36,994 nucleotides of DNA, from the NCBI GenBank assembly GCA_028703095.1, contig JAQVNO010000007.1:1-36994 (forward strand). Reading direction: 5' to 3'. Under the pieces are notes generated by a model. The model had not been told where the DNA came from and ran no database searches. It saw only the letters and a list, made by a program, of their open reading frames with translations. Within the stretch, counting starts at the first letter, position 1. Every line of letters starts with the position of its first letter. The position numbers were made by a program, and so were the translations under genes. Positions 1 through 8,120 of the stretch are shown here, one piece after another. This DNA is from Bacteroidales bacterium. Lineage in GTDB: Bacteria > Bacteroidota > Bacteroidia > Bacteroidales > WCHB1-69.

Positions 1-2112
1 TTCTTTGAAGTGGAAATATCAACCAATGCAAAACTTTCGTCTATTTCGGTAAATGGAAATGCAATGGCAACATTCCATGCAGATACTACCTATTATCATG
101 TAATACTGCATTATGACAGTATAATTCCGCCCATAGTATCAGTAGTACCTCAATCGGGAGCAGCTCATATTAGCATTCAACAAGCTCTTACAGTAAATGA
201 TTCGGCGATTATAACTGTTTTAGCGGAGGATAGTGTTCATACCTTAACCTATGTTGTTCATTTTACAAGACAGTTGTCTCCGGTGGCTACTTTAACAAAT
301 ATAGCTTATAAATTGGGTACTAATGATTCAATTGTTCATGATTTTGCTTCCAATGTATTTATTTATACCATCGATTTAAAAGCAGAAACAGTCAATGTTC
401 CTGATAGCATTCAATATAGCTTAACAGATTCCAGAGCCCAGGCACAAATTATTCGTTACCCTTTACATGTTAATGATACAGCAATCATTAAAGTAATTGC
501 GGAAAATATGATAGATAGTAATTTGTATACACTCATTTTTCATCGCTTACTTTCCGATAATGTAGCTTTAGATACTATCAAGATAAATGGTATACCTATG
601 GCAAACTTCAATAAAGATAGTTTGTCTTATACAGTCATTTTGCCATGGCAAACATCTGCTAATCCTGTTGTAAGTGCTATTGCATCCTGGAATCTATCAA
701 CGCTTCAGTTTACACAGGCAGGTTCATATTTTGGACAGGCACAAGTTCAAGTTATTGCTGAAGATGGAATCCATAGCAGAACCTATACCATTCAATTTGT
801 ACAAGGCTCTAATGTTGATTTACAAACTTTGTCATATGATTTAGGAGGTGTTAACTATACGATTGCAAATTTTAATCCTGCAGATACCGTATACCATGTG
901 ATGTTGCCAATTGGTACTACCGATGTTCCTCAGTTAAATTATAGTTTGCTTGATAGTCGATGCAGTGTAGATACTATTCCGGCAATAAATCCGAATGGTC
1001 AAGCAAGTTTAATTATTACCGGTTGGGATATGCTTCATATGAAGACGTATACCGTTAATTTTGAAGTAGCACTCTCAACAGATGCACATTTAATAGATTT
1101 ATTGGTGGATAGTGTGAGTTTGCCTGATTTTCATCCTGATACTTTAGAATATTTTATTGAATATGCATATGGTCGTAGCCAAATGCCTGTTGTAGAAGCA
1201 ATAGCTAAAGAAATCGATGCTCAGTTTGAAATAACTCAAATAACTGCATTTCCTGAAACTGCCATCATTCGTGTCAAAGCAGGAGATACAAACATTACGA
1301 TGACTTATCTGATACATTTCTCTATCGAAGCCGGTGATAATGCTTATTTGTCGGAATTAAATGTCAATGATATATTAATTTCTGATTTTCAAAAGGAAAA
1401 TTTAATCTATACCCAAGTATTGCCTTATGGTACTACTGATGTGCCGGTAATTACTGCAACACCCGAAGATAGCAGAGCTAGTGTACGGATTGAGCAGCCG
1501 ACTTCAGTCAGCGATACCGCTCGTATTGTCGTTGTAGCAGTAAATGCTAAGGATTCACTTATCTATGAAGTAGTCTTTACCCTAGCTTTGAACGATGATG
1601 CAAGACTTAAATTTATTAAAGTAGATGGAGTAGCAATCACCAACTTTGATCCGGAAGTACATAATTATAAATATGAATTGCCAATAGACTATCAAGGAAT
1701 TCCTGTGGTAACGGTTGAAAGCGAAGATAGTAACGCTACTCACCTTATTACACCGACACAAGCTTTGCCGGGGCAAACCGTTATCGATGTCGTAGCTGAG
1801 GATGGTATTAATGCACGTACCTATCGGGTGAACTTTGTTTTCGCAAATAGTATTGAAGTGATGAATGAAGATGAAAAGATTCTGATTTATCCAAATCCTT
1901 CACGAGATATAGTTAAAATACAAGTAGAGAGTGAATCAGCTACCATAATAGAAGCTCAATTATATGATTTATTCGGGAAGAAAATTAAATCAGAGTATAC
2001 TAATAATGGATCAATGGTGATTGATATAAGTTCCTTTTCAAACGGAATGTATATTTTGAAAATTAATCAGGGAAATAAAATGCTTAAAAGCGTTAAACTG
2101 ATCAAATATTAA
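1..2112 (+). CDS. Secreted multi-repeat surface protein with T9SS sorting domain (5' end outside window)
   Basis: The reading frame is open from the first base (codons TTC TTT GAA...), so the N-terminus and signal peptide lie upstream; a GTG at base 10 is internal and not a credible start. What is visible is seven tandem repeats of 84-92 residues resembling the cadherin-like beta-sandwich family (Pfam PF12733 type): each opens with a D/N-A-x-L motif, has a central F-x-P-D/E-x-x-x-Y strand pair and closes with AEDG-x-x-x-x-TY-x-V-x-F or a variant. A C-terminal domain of about 80 residues from base 1870 contains YPNPS and ends with a basic K-x-x-K-L-I-K-Y tail, typical of the type IX secretion type A sorting domain. 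The protein is therefore probably exported through the T9SS and anchored on, or shed from, the cell surface. Its last repeat and tail resemble those of the next gene, suggesting tandem paralogues. Ligand and function are not recognisable. Confidence 0.85.
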   Translation, partial: FFEVEISTNAKLSSISVNGNAMATFHADTTYYHVILHYDSIIPPIVSVVPQSGAAHISIQQALTVNDSAIITVLAEDSVHTLTYVVHFTRQLSPVATLTNIAYKLGTNDSIVHDFASNVFIYTIDLKAETVNVPDSIQYSLTDSRAQAQIIRYPLHVNDTAIIKVIAENMIDSNLYTLIFHRLLSDNVALDTIKINGIPMANFNKDSLSYTVILPWQTSANPVVSAIASWNLSTLQFTQAGSYFGQAQVQVIAEDGIHSRTYTIQFVQGSNVDLQTLSYDLGGVNYTIANFNPADTVYHVMLPIGTTDVPQLNYSLLDSRCSVDTIPAINPNGQASLIITGWDMLHMKTYTVNFEVALSTDAHLIDLLVDSVSLPDFHPDTLEYFIEYAYGRSQMPVVEAIAKEIDAQFEITQITAFPETAIIRVKAGDTNITMTYLIHFSIEAGDNAYLSELNVNDILISDFQKENLIYTQVLPYGTTDVPVITATPEDSRASVRIEQPTSVSDTARIVVVAVNAKDSLIYEVVFTLALNDDARLKFIKVDGVAITNFDPEVHNYKYELPIDYQGIPVVTVESEDSNATHLITPTQALPGQTVIDVVAEDGINARTYRVNFVFANSIEVMNEDEKILIYPNPSRDIVKIQVESESATIIEAQLYDLFGKKIKSEYTNNGSMVIDISSFSNGMYILKINQGNKMLKSVKLIKY
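25..1854 (+). repeat. Seven tandem cadherin-like protein repeats
   Basis: Repeat units begin at about bases 25, 283, 559, 811, 1081, 1339 and 1597 and are 252-276 bases long. The unit length and the AEDG...TY signature are conserved, but the nucleotide sequences have diverged strongly. This is an old domain array, not a recent DNA-level duplication, and slippage is unlikely to change copy number quickly. Confidence 0.85.
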
Positions 2113-2131
2113 CAATTTAATTGATTATAAG

Positions 2132-2172
2132 TATAAAAAGACATTATTCGTTATGAATATTGTCTTTTTATA
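2132..2172 (+). terminator. Strong hairpin terminator, possibly bidirectional
   Basis: A 12-bp perfect outer stem pairs 2132-2143 (TATAAAAAGACA) with 2161-2172 (TGTCTTTTTATA). One T-T mismatch follows, then an inner 5-bp stem (2145-2149 with 2155-2159) and a 5-nt loop GTTAT. The T-rich 3' arm serves as the U-tract. It lies 19 bases after the stop of the upstream gene and separates it from the next promoter. Confidence 0.8.
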
Positions 2173-2202
2173 TTTAAAAAAATAACAATACAAATATTTG
2201 TG

Positions 2203-2211
2203 TACTTTTGC
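2203..2211 (+). promoter_or_regulatory. Bacteroidetes -7 promoter box (TACTTTTGC)
   Basis: Matches TAnnTTTG followed by C, directly after the terminator. No convincing -33 TTTG is present at the usual distance. The expected transcription start is near 2214, giving a leader of about 37 nt before the ATG at 2251. The box rules out the longer reading frame that would begin with GTG at 2200. Confidence 0.6.
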
Positions 2212-2250
2212 ACCTCAAAAAATATGGTCAAAGAAGTTTTATTTTTTAGA

Positions 2251-3786
2251 ATGAAAAAAATATTTTTATATATTTTGATTACACTATCTTCATGCTATAT
2301 TTCCATTCTTTCAGCACAGACATATCAACTTCCGAATGCTGATTTTGAAACATGGGACAGTTCACATGTGCAATCTGAACCAAGCAATTGGAATTCTTTT
2401 CAAACAGCAAAATGTTTACTTCCTATTGGCTGTATCATGGCGATGAAACCACATCATTATCGTGTTGATGGAGGAAGATCCGGGAGTACCGGTAATTATT
2501 ATCTCACTTTATATTCTAATAGTATTATGGGTGTTATTGCCAATGGTAATATGACTTTAGGTCAAATCAATTTGGGGAGTATATCTACATCCAGTCCTGA
2601 TAATTATAATTTTACAAATAGGGCAAAAGCGGAACATTGTCAAATTTTTACAGCGAATCCCGATTCTTTATATATTTGGATTAAATATTATGCGGCAGAT
2701 AGTTCAAGCAAAGCAAGAATTGCAACGTACATACATGGTGATACTGATTTTAAAGACCCTAATGATATAAATATCAAAAGCGCATACGCCTCTAAAGCCA
2801 CATTGGAATGTAATCGTACGGGAAGTTCAGCAGGAACAGCAACTTGGATACAAAAAAGAATAGCCTTCGTTAAGGATGGCACTTCAGAAAGAAATTATAT
2901 ACTCATTACATTGACAAATAATTCAATTCCTGCTTCCGGCGAAGTAGGTGATTCCCTTTCAGTTGATGATATTGAGTTTGTTTATAGCGCCTGGTTGCAT
3001 AAGATTAAAGTCAATGATAAAACGATTGCAGCATTCAATACTTCACAATTGGAATATGATCGTTATTATCAATTAGGTACTAATCCTGATTTAATGCCGA
3101 CATTGACCATTATCCCCGAATCAAGTACAGCTCAAGTGCATATTGATACACTCTTGGGTCCTAATCACAATATTGACAGTGCTAAAACTATTATTACTGT
3201 TACTGCAGAAGATGGTAATAGTCAAAGAACATATATCATCAATCATTATATTTCAAAAACCTTATTAGCTAACAATGCAAAAATAAAAAACATTAGCATA
3301 GATGATGATCTTATTCCGGATTTTAATCCCGACACCTACACCTATCAATATGTGTATAATTATGAGAGAATGCCTACGATAGGTGTTGAATTGGAAGATT
3401 CCAATGCCAGTTATGATATTATTCCATTTACGGACATGCCCGGACAAAGCATCATTAATGTGCTTGCAGAAGATGGTGAAACAGTTTTATCCTATTGCAT
3501 TAATTTTACTTCCGGTGTGAAAGTAACGGAAGTTTTATCCACTGCCGATAATTTTATTTTATATCCCAATCCAACAAATAGTTGTGTTCAATTTTTGTTT
3601 CCTGATTCAGAAATTCATATAGATAATGTTTTTATTTACGATTTGTGTGGAAAACTAATCAAAACGCAGCCAATGAATGAAGTAAATATGCCGATAGATG
3701 TTTCTGCTCTTTCAAAAGGAGTATATATTATGAAAGTGAATCAAGGGGTAGAAACCGTTAAATTTTTTAAATTTATTAAATACTAG
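2251..3786 (+). CDS. Secreted PCMD-like protein with two cadherin-like repeats and T9SS sorting domain
   Basis: The ATG at 2251 is chosen because it starts a clean signal peptide (MKKIFLYILI..., cleavage likely after SA at residue 22) and because the upstream GTG lies in the promoter box. Residues about 26-245 resemble the PCMD family (PF13201) of Bacteroidetes surface proteins: an early N-x-DFE-x-W motif, a G-x-x-G-N-Y-Y-L strand, and a late VGDSLSVDDIEF strand. Two cadherin-like repeats follow (about 246-338 and 341-424), then a T9SS sorting domain (about 434-511) with YPNPT and a K-F-F-K-F-I-K-Y end. The product is 511 residues and probably displayed on the outer membrane. It leads a three-gene unit with a TonB-dependent receptor (24-nt gap), suggesting a surface binding role for that receptor's substrate. 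PCMD is a structural label only; a carbohydrate role is not shown. Confidence 0.8.
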   Translation: MKKIFLYILITLSSCYISILSAQTYQLPNADFETWDSSHVQSEPSNWNSFQTAKCLLPIGCIMAMKPHHYRVDGGRSGSTGNYYLTLYSNSIMGVIANGNMTLGQINLGSISTSSPDNYNFTNRAKAEHCQIFTANPDSLYIWIKYYAADSSSKARIATYIHGDTDFKDPNDINIKSAYASKATLECNRTGSSAGTATWIQKRIAFVKDGTSERNYILITLTNNSIPASGEVGDSLSVDDIEFVYSAWLHKIKVNDKTIAAFNTSQLEYDRYYQLGTNPDLMPTLTIIPESSTAQVHIDTLLGPNHNIDSAKTIITVTAEDGNSQRTYIINHYISKTLLANNAKIKNISIDDDLIPDFNPDTYTYQYVYNYERMPTIGVELEDSNASYDIIPFTDMPGQSIINVLAEDGETVLSYCINFTSGVKVTEVLSTADNFILYPNPTNSCVQFLFPDSEIHIDNVFIYDLCGKLIKTQPMNEVNMPIDVSALSKGVYIMKVNQGVETVKFFKFIKY

Positions 3787-3810
3787 AATATTTATAGACT
3801 GAACAAATTT

Positions 3811-6366
3811 ATGTTATATATTATCAATATGTTGGCTGAAAGATACAAACAATTTATCGTTATTTGTTTATTTTTTATTCCAATTTTTCTCTCAGCACAA
3901 CCTTTTATACTTAAAGGAACTATTTATGATGCGGATGAAAAAGAGTTAACCTTGCCTTTGACCAACATAGTTCCTGATTGTGAGAAGAATAAAGGCACAG
4001 TCTCAGATAATAACGGGCACTATTATTTAGAAATTAATTCATTAGAATGTGAAGTTAAGTTCTTGTATTTAGGATATCAGACTCAAATTAAACACATATC
4101 CTTCAAAGGAGCTAAGGTGATAACATTAGATATCTATATGGAATTAGATAACACATTGTTGCAAGAAGTAAAAGTTACGCAAAAGAGGTATGAAATGAAA
4201 AAGGATGAATCTGTCTCTTCGGTAGCATATGTTAGTCAACGAAAACTGGAACAAACAAATATAACAACCTTAGATAATGCGTTTGATCAGGTTGGGGGTT
4301 TAATTGTAGTAGATAATGAACCTCAGATGCGGGGTGGCAGTGGATTCAGTTCAGGTATGGGCAGCCGAGTGATGATAATGATGGATGAAATGCCTGTAAT
4401 GAGAGTAGATGCAGGTCGTCCTGCTTGGAATCTTATTCCCATGGAAAATGTGGAACAAATAGAAGTATTAAAAGGTGCTGCATCTGTTTTATATGGTTCA
4501 TCGGCTATCACAGGAGCTATTAATGTAAGAACAGCATATCCGAAAGGTAAACCACAAACAAAAATAGTGTTATACAATGGCTTTTATAGTCGCCCGCAAG
4601 CAGAATATCGCTGCAGTTGGCCCGTAGGAACCATACCATTAACTTATGGTGCTAATATTTCTCATGCACGAAAAATTAAAAAATTGGATTTGGTCTTAAG
4701 TGCAGAATATGCAAAAGATGATGGTTTTGTAGGGCAGGAACTTTCTGTAGATTCTACCTTGCGAAATCCGAGCAGCTATGAGAAAATAGTGAAAGAAGAA
4801 AGAATGCGTTTCAATTTTGGCACCCGTTATCGTTTTAAAAAAGAGGGTGTTTTTGCCGGGATTAATGGGAATGTGTTGTATTCTACGCATACTATGACGC
4901 ATTTTTGGTTAGATGCTGATAGCGGAATGTATAGAACATATCCGGGTTCTTTAACGGATATCCGAGATTTTATGTTTTTTGTGGATCCTTATTTCAAATA
5001 TTTTACTAAAAAAGAAGGCTCGCATTCTCTTAAAGCAAGATTAATGTATAGTGATAATTGGGCTACCAACAATCAGGATAGTAAGTCGGAAATGTATTAC
5101 CTCGATTATCAGTTTGCTAAAAATTTAAAAAAAATAGGAAATCTGCAATTATTTACGGGTTTAGTAGGGCAGTTTGCACGTTCTACCGGAAATGTGTTTT
5201 CAGGAGTAAGAGATACTAATTCGATATTAAAACCTAAATATGCTGCTAATGCTGCATGTTATGTGCAATTAGAAAAACGCTTTTTGAAAAAACAAAATTT
5301 AATTTTATTGGGTGGAGGTCGTTATGAATATTATCAGATTTTTGAAGATTTTGGTTATTTTATGAACGATACTTCTACCGGGAATTATGTAGAAGCCAAA
5401 CCTGTCTTTAGAGCCGGTATCAATTACAATATAGTAGAAACGTTTACCTTTATACGTGCTTCTTTTGGGATGGGATATCGTTTTCCCAGTATTGGAGAAC
5501 GCTATCTCACAACAAAAGTTGGCAATTATGGTTTTTATCCTAATCCTAATTTAAAATCAGAAACAAGTTGGAATGTGGAGCTGGGTGTGCAACAAATGTT
5601 TAAATTGCTTAATTTTAAGGGATTTATAGATGTTGCCGGCTATTATCAACGATATAATAATTATGTTGAATTTTTCCTGGGTCCTTGGCTGACAAGAGAA
5701 CAGGAGTTGAATCCTTTAAAACGATATGGGTTTAAATTTTTCAATACAGGCCCGGCTCGTATAGCAGGTGTTGATTTAAGTATAGGTGGTGAAGGTAAAA
5801 TGGGAAAACAAGTGAAGTATACATTGTTGTTTAATTATGCCTATACTAATCCGAAAGTCTTGGATACCGGTTTTGTATTTACCGAAACAGCAACAAAGGC
5901 ATATACCTATAATAACACTTCCAGTGATACAAGCGGTCGAATCATGAAATACCGAATAGAACATATTTTAAAAGCCGACCTGGATTTTATAATTTATGAT
6001 ATGTTTACTGTTGGTTTTTCCTCCCAGTTCTACAGTTTAATGAAAAATGTGGATAAGTTCTTTTACGAATTAGACAGGTATTCTTCCATAGCACCACGTA
6101 ATGTTAGAAATTCTGCTTATCCTTTTCCTTTTGATGGTTTAGAAACGTACAGACAAACACATGATAAAGGTACGTGGGTGTTCGGTTTACGAGCCGGTGT
6201 CGAAATTTCAAATGTAAAGGTCTCTGTTATCGTAAGCAATTTGTTTAATAAAGAGTATTCTTTACGACCGATGTGTCCGGAATCACCCCGTATAACTAGC
6301 TTGCAATTGGTGTATAAATTCACCGAAGGTGAACCTTTCTTTCCTAAAAGAAAAAATGATGCGTAA
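3811..6366 (+). CDS. TonB-dependent outer-membrane receptor
   Basis: This 851-residue protein has a signal peptide ending in LSA-Q at about residue 30, then a carboxypeptidase-regulatory-like domain (about 33-112, with G-T-V-S-D-N-N-G-H-Y), a plug domain (about 130-240) containing MENVEQIEVLKGAASVLYG, and a 22-strand-type beta-barrel region to the C-terminus. Such receptors take up scarce ligands (siderophores, haem, cobalamin, glycans) using TonB energy. No SusD-like partner is present, which argues against a classic glycan SusCD pair; instead it is flanked by two T9SS-exported PCMD-like proteins. An alternative ATG at 3829 (MLAERYKQF) gives a more compact signal peptide and may be the real start. 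It is co-transcribed with its neighbours to judge from gaps of 24 and 31 nt. The substrate cannot be read from sequence. Confidence 0.93.
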   Translation: MLYIINMLAERYKQFIVICLFFIPIFLSAQPFILKGTIYDADEKELTLPLTNIVPDCEKNKGTVSDNNGHYYLEINSLECEVKFLYLGYQTQIKHISFKGAKVITLDIYMELDNTLLQEVKVTQKRYEMKKDESVSSVAYVSQRKLEQTNITTLDNAFDQVGGLIVVDNEPQMRGGSGFSSGMGSRVMIMMDEMPVMRVDAGRPAWNLIPMENVEQIEVLKGAASVLYGSSAITGAINVRTAYPKGKPQTKIVLYNGFYSRPQAEYRCSWPVGTIPLTYGANISHARKIKKLDLVLSAEYAKDDGFVGQELSVDSTLRNPSSYEKIVKEERMRFNFGTRYRFKKEGVFAGINGNVLYSTHTMTHFWLDADSGMYRTYPGSLTDIRDFMFFVDPYFKYFTKKEGSHSLKARLMYSDNWATNNQDSKSEMYYLDYQFAKNLKKIGNLQLFTGLVGQFARSTGNVFSGVRDTNSILKPKYAANAACYVQLEKRFLKKQNLILLGGGRYEYYQIFEDFGYFMNDTSTGNYVEAKPVFRAGINYNIVETFTFIRASFGMGYRFPSIGERYLTTKVGNYGFYPNPNLKSETSWNVELGVQQMFKLLNFKGFIDVAGYYQRYNNYVEFFLGPWLTREQELNPLKRYGFKFFNTGPARIAGVDLSIGGEGKMGKQVKYTLLFNYAYTNPKVLDTGFVFTETATKAYTYNNTSSDTSGRIMKYRIEHILKADLDFIIYDMFTVGFSSQFYSLMKNVDKFFYELDRYSSIAPRNVRNSAYPFPFDGLETYRQTHDKGTWVFGLRAGVEISNVKVSVIVSNLFNKEYSLRPMCPESPRITSLQLVYKFTEGEPFFPKRKNDA

Positions 6367-6397
6367 CTATACAATTAAAATATAAAATTTATTCAAG

Positions 6398-7351
6398 ATG
6401 AAAAAAGTAACAATTTTAATCATGCTGGCTTTATGTTTTGAAAATTATAACATGAAAGCACAAAACTTTCCGGATGGAAGTTTTGAAAATAATTGGGAAT
6501 ATTTCAGTAATCCAACTCCGGGTAAAAGTGATTATTGGGATTTTAAGGATGCTTATTTTTTAGCAACCTTAAATCAATTACATGAGTTAAGCGGAGTTAT
6601 GGGAGATGCTCCATTAACGGCATTTAGAGAAAGCAATGCCATAGATGGCAATTACGCCTTGAAATTAATCTCTAATACCATGACATTCGGTGAAGATTTG
6701 TTTTTGCCGGGAGCTGCAGGGACTCTTTACATTGATTTTACTAATTTAGATTGTATTTTAGGCAAACCATTTACTCATCGCCCATTGCAATTTACGGGAT
6801 GGTTTCAATCAACTTTGGTAAATGGAGATTCAGCTGCTATTGAAGTGTTTTTGAAAAAAGGAGGCACGAAAATAGGTGGAGGTAAAATGTTGATTTATAA
6901 TAATGTTAATACATGGACTTCATTTAATATTCCAATAACCTATACCTCTCAACAAACGCCTGATTCTGTTGTTGTGATTTTTGCGTCCAGTGCCGGATAT
7001 GATTTTACAAGCATAGAAACTTTAATGCAGTGTAAAGGACAAAATGGAAGTATTTTGATGATTGATGATGTGGCTTTTGGATATGAACAAGGAATAAAAC
7101 AATTGTTATTTTCCGAAAAAGAAATATTCATTTTTCCAAATCCCGCAATAGATAAATTAAACATACAATTTAATGAATTACAGGATGGAAAATTAATAAT
7201 TTATGATAATTCGGGAATGGAAGTAGAATGCAAACTTGTTAATAGCGATAATGTTTCGATAAATGTTTCTGCTTTAGCAAAAGGTTCTTATTTCATTAAT
7301 TTATATGTAAACGGTAAACAAATAGCAAGTAAACAATTTGTAAAAGAATAA
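6398..7351 (+). CDS. Short PCMD-like secreted protein with T9SS sorting domain
   Basis: This 317-residue protein has a signal peptide (MKKVTILIMLALCF..., cleavage probably after MKA at about 21). It opens its mature part with F-P-D-G-S-FE-N-N-W, like the other PCMD-type proteins, has a beta-rich body with G-N-Y-A-L-K-L and ends the body with S-I-L-M-IDDVAFGY, the metal-site-like strand common to carbohydrate-binding jelly rolls. A T9SS sorting domain follows from about residue 240 (IFPNPA, ending KQFVKE). It has no cadherin-like repeats, unlike its upstream relative. As the last gene of the receptor unit it converges on the hydrolase gene with only 7 bases between stops and no visible terminator. 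It is probably a surface-exposed accessory of the receptor; this is inferred from position. Confidence 0.75.
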   Translation: MKKVTILIMLALCFENYNMKAQNFPDGSFENNWEYFSNPTPGKSDYWDFKDAYFLATLNQLHELSGVMGDAPLTAFRESNAIDGNYALKLISNTMTFGEDLFLPGAAGTLYIDFTNLDCILGKPFTHRPLQFTGWFQSTLVNGDSAAIEVFLKKGGTKIGGGKMLIYNNVNTWTSFNIPITYTSQQTPDSVVVIFASSAGYDFTSIETLMQCKGQNGSILMIDDVAFGYEQGIKQLLFSEKEIFIFPNPAIDKLNIQFNELQDGKLIIYDNSGMEVECKLVNSDNVSINVSALAKGSYFINLYVNGKQIASKQFVKE

Positions 7352-7358
7352 CAGCTTA

Positions 7359-8120
7359 TCAGATTTCTACCTTCAAGCCATCGTGCGCTAATTGAATGGA
7401 TGGAGGGAGTATTTCATTAACTTCATTGTTCAGCCCCATCACATGGCTGATATGCGTAAAATAAGCTTGTTTCGGCTGCAATTGATTAACGATATACAAG
7501 GCTTCTTCCAAGTTGAAATGAGAGTAATGGGGTTTGACCCCTAATGCGTTGAGAATAAGTAAATCTAAATTATGTAATTTTTCCATTTCTGCTTCACATA
7601 TTGAGCTGGCATCTGTAATATACGCCATGTTTTCAATGCGAAAACCGATAACCGGTAATTTGAAGTGGATAACATGTATAGGTTGAATGAAAATTCCTTG
7701 CACTTTAAAACCTTGGTTATTTATTTCATGTAATTTTATTTTAGGAACACCCGGATATTTACACTCATCGAAGGCATAGGCAAATTCGGTGCGAATGGCA
7801 TTGCATGTGCGTTTATTTGCATATACATTCATGGCTTCTTGTTGAGAAAAATTAAAGGCACGTATATCGTCTAAGCCGGCTGTATGATCTTTGTGTTCAT
7901 GTGTTAGTAAAACGAAATCAAGGTGATATACTTTTTCCCGTAGCATTTGTTGTCGAAAATCAGGACCTGTATCAATAATAAATGTTTTATTTTTGTGTTT
8001 TACCAAGATAGAAGAACGCAATCGTTTGTCTTTTGGATCTTCCGACTGACATACTTTGCATTGGCATGCAATAACAGGTACCCCCTGTGATGTTCCGGTT
8101 CCTAAGAATGTTATTTGCAT
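7359..8120 (-). CDS. PhnP-like metallo-beta-lactamase-fold hydrolase
   Basis: This 253-residue protein has the metal motif T-H-E-H-K-D-H (H74, H76, D78, H79), further likely ligands at H149 or H152, D170 (Y-I-T-D-A-S) and H223 (Y-F-T-H-I-S-H), and an N-terminal G-T-G-T-S-Q-G-V-P. A C-x-C-x-x-C cluster at C19, C21 and C24 followed by D-P-K-D-x-R-x-R-S-S is the extra structural zinc site seen in PhnP-type phosphodiesterases. The family cleaves cyclic or other phosphodiesters; the substrate here is unknown, and no phosphonate genes are nearby. Its ATG lies inside the 3' end of the alcohol dehydrogenase gene (10-base overlap), so the pair is almost certainly co-transcribed and translationally coupled. 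Confidence 0.88.
   Translation of the reverse strand: MQITFLGTGTSQGVPVIACQCKVCQSEDPKDKRLRSSILVKHKNKTFIIDTGPDFRQQMLREKVYHLDFVLLTHEHKDHTAGLDDIRAFNFSQQEAMNVYANKRTCNAIRTEFAYAFDECKYPGVPKIKLHEINNQGFKVQGIFIQPIHVIHFKLPVIGFRIENMAYITDASSICEAEMEKLHNLDLLILNALGVKPHYSHFNLEEALYIVNQLQPKQAYFTHISHVMGLNNEVNEILPPSIQLAHDGLKVEI

Noticed and set aside
2200-2250. N-terminal extension of the first PCMD-like protein from GTG at 2200
   Set aside because: The extra codons overlap the TACTTTTGC promoter box, and a normal signal peptide begins at 2251.
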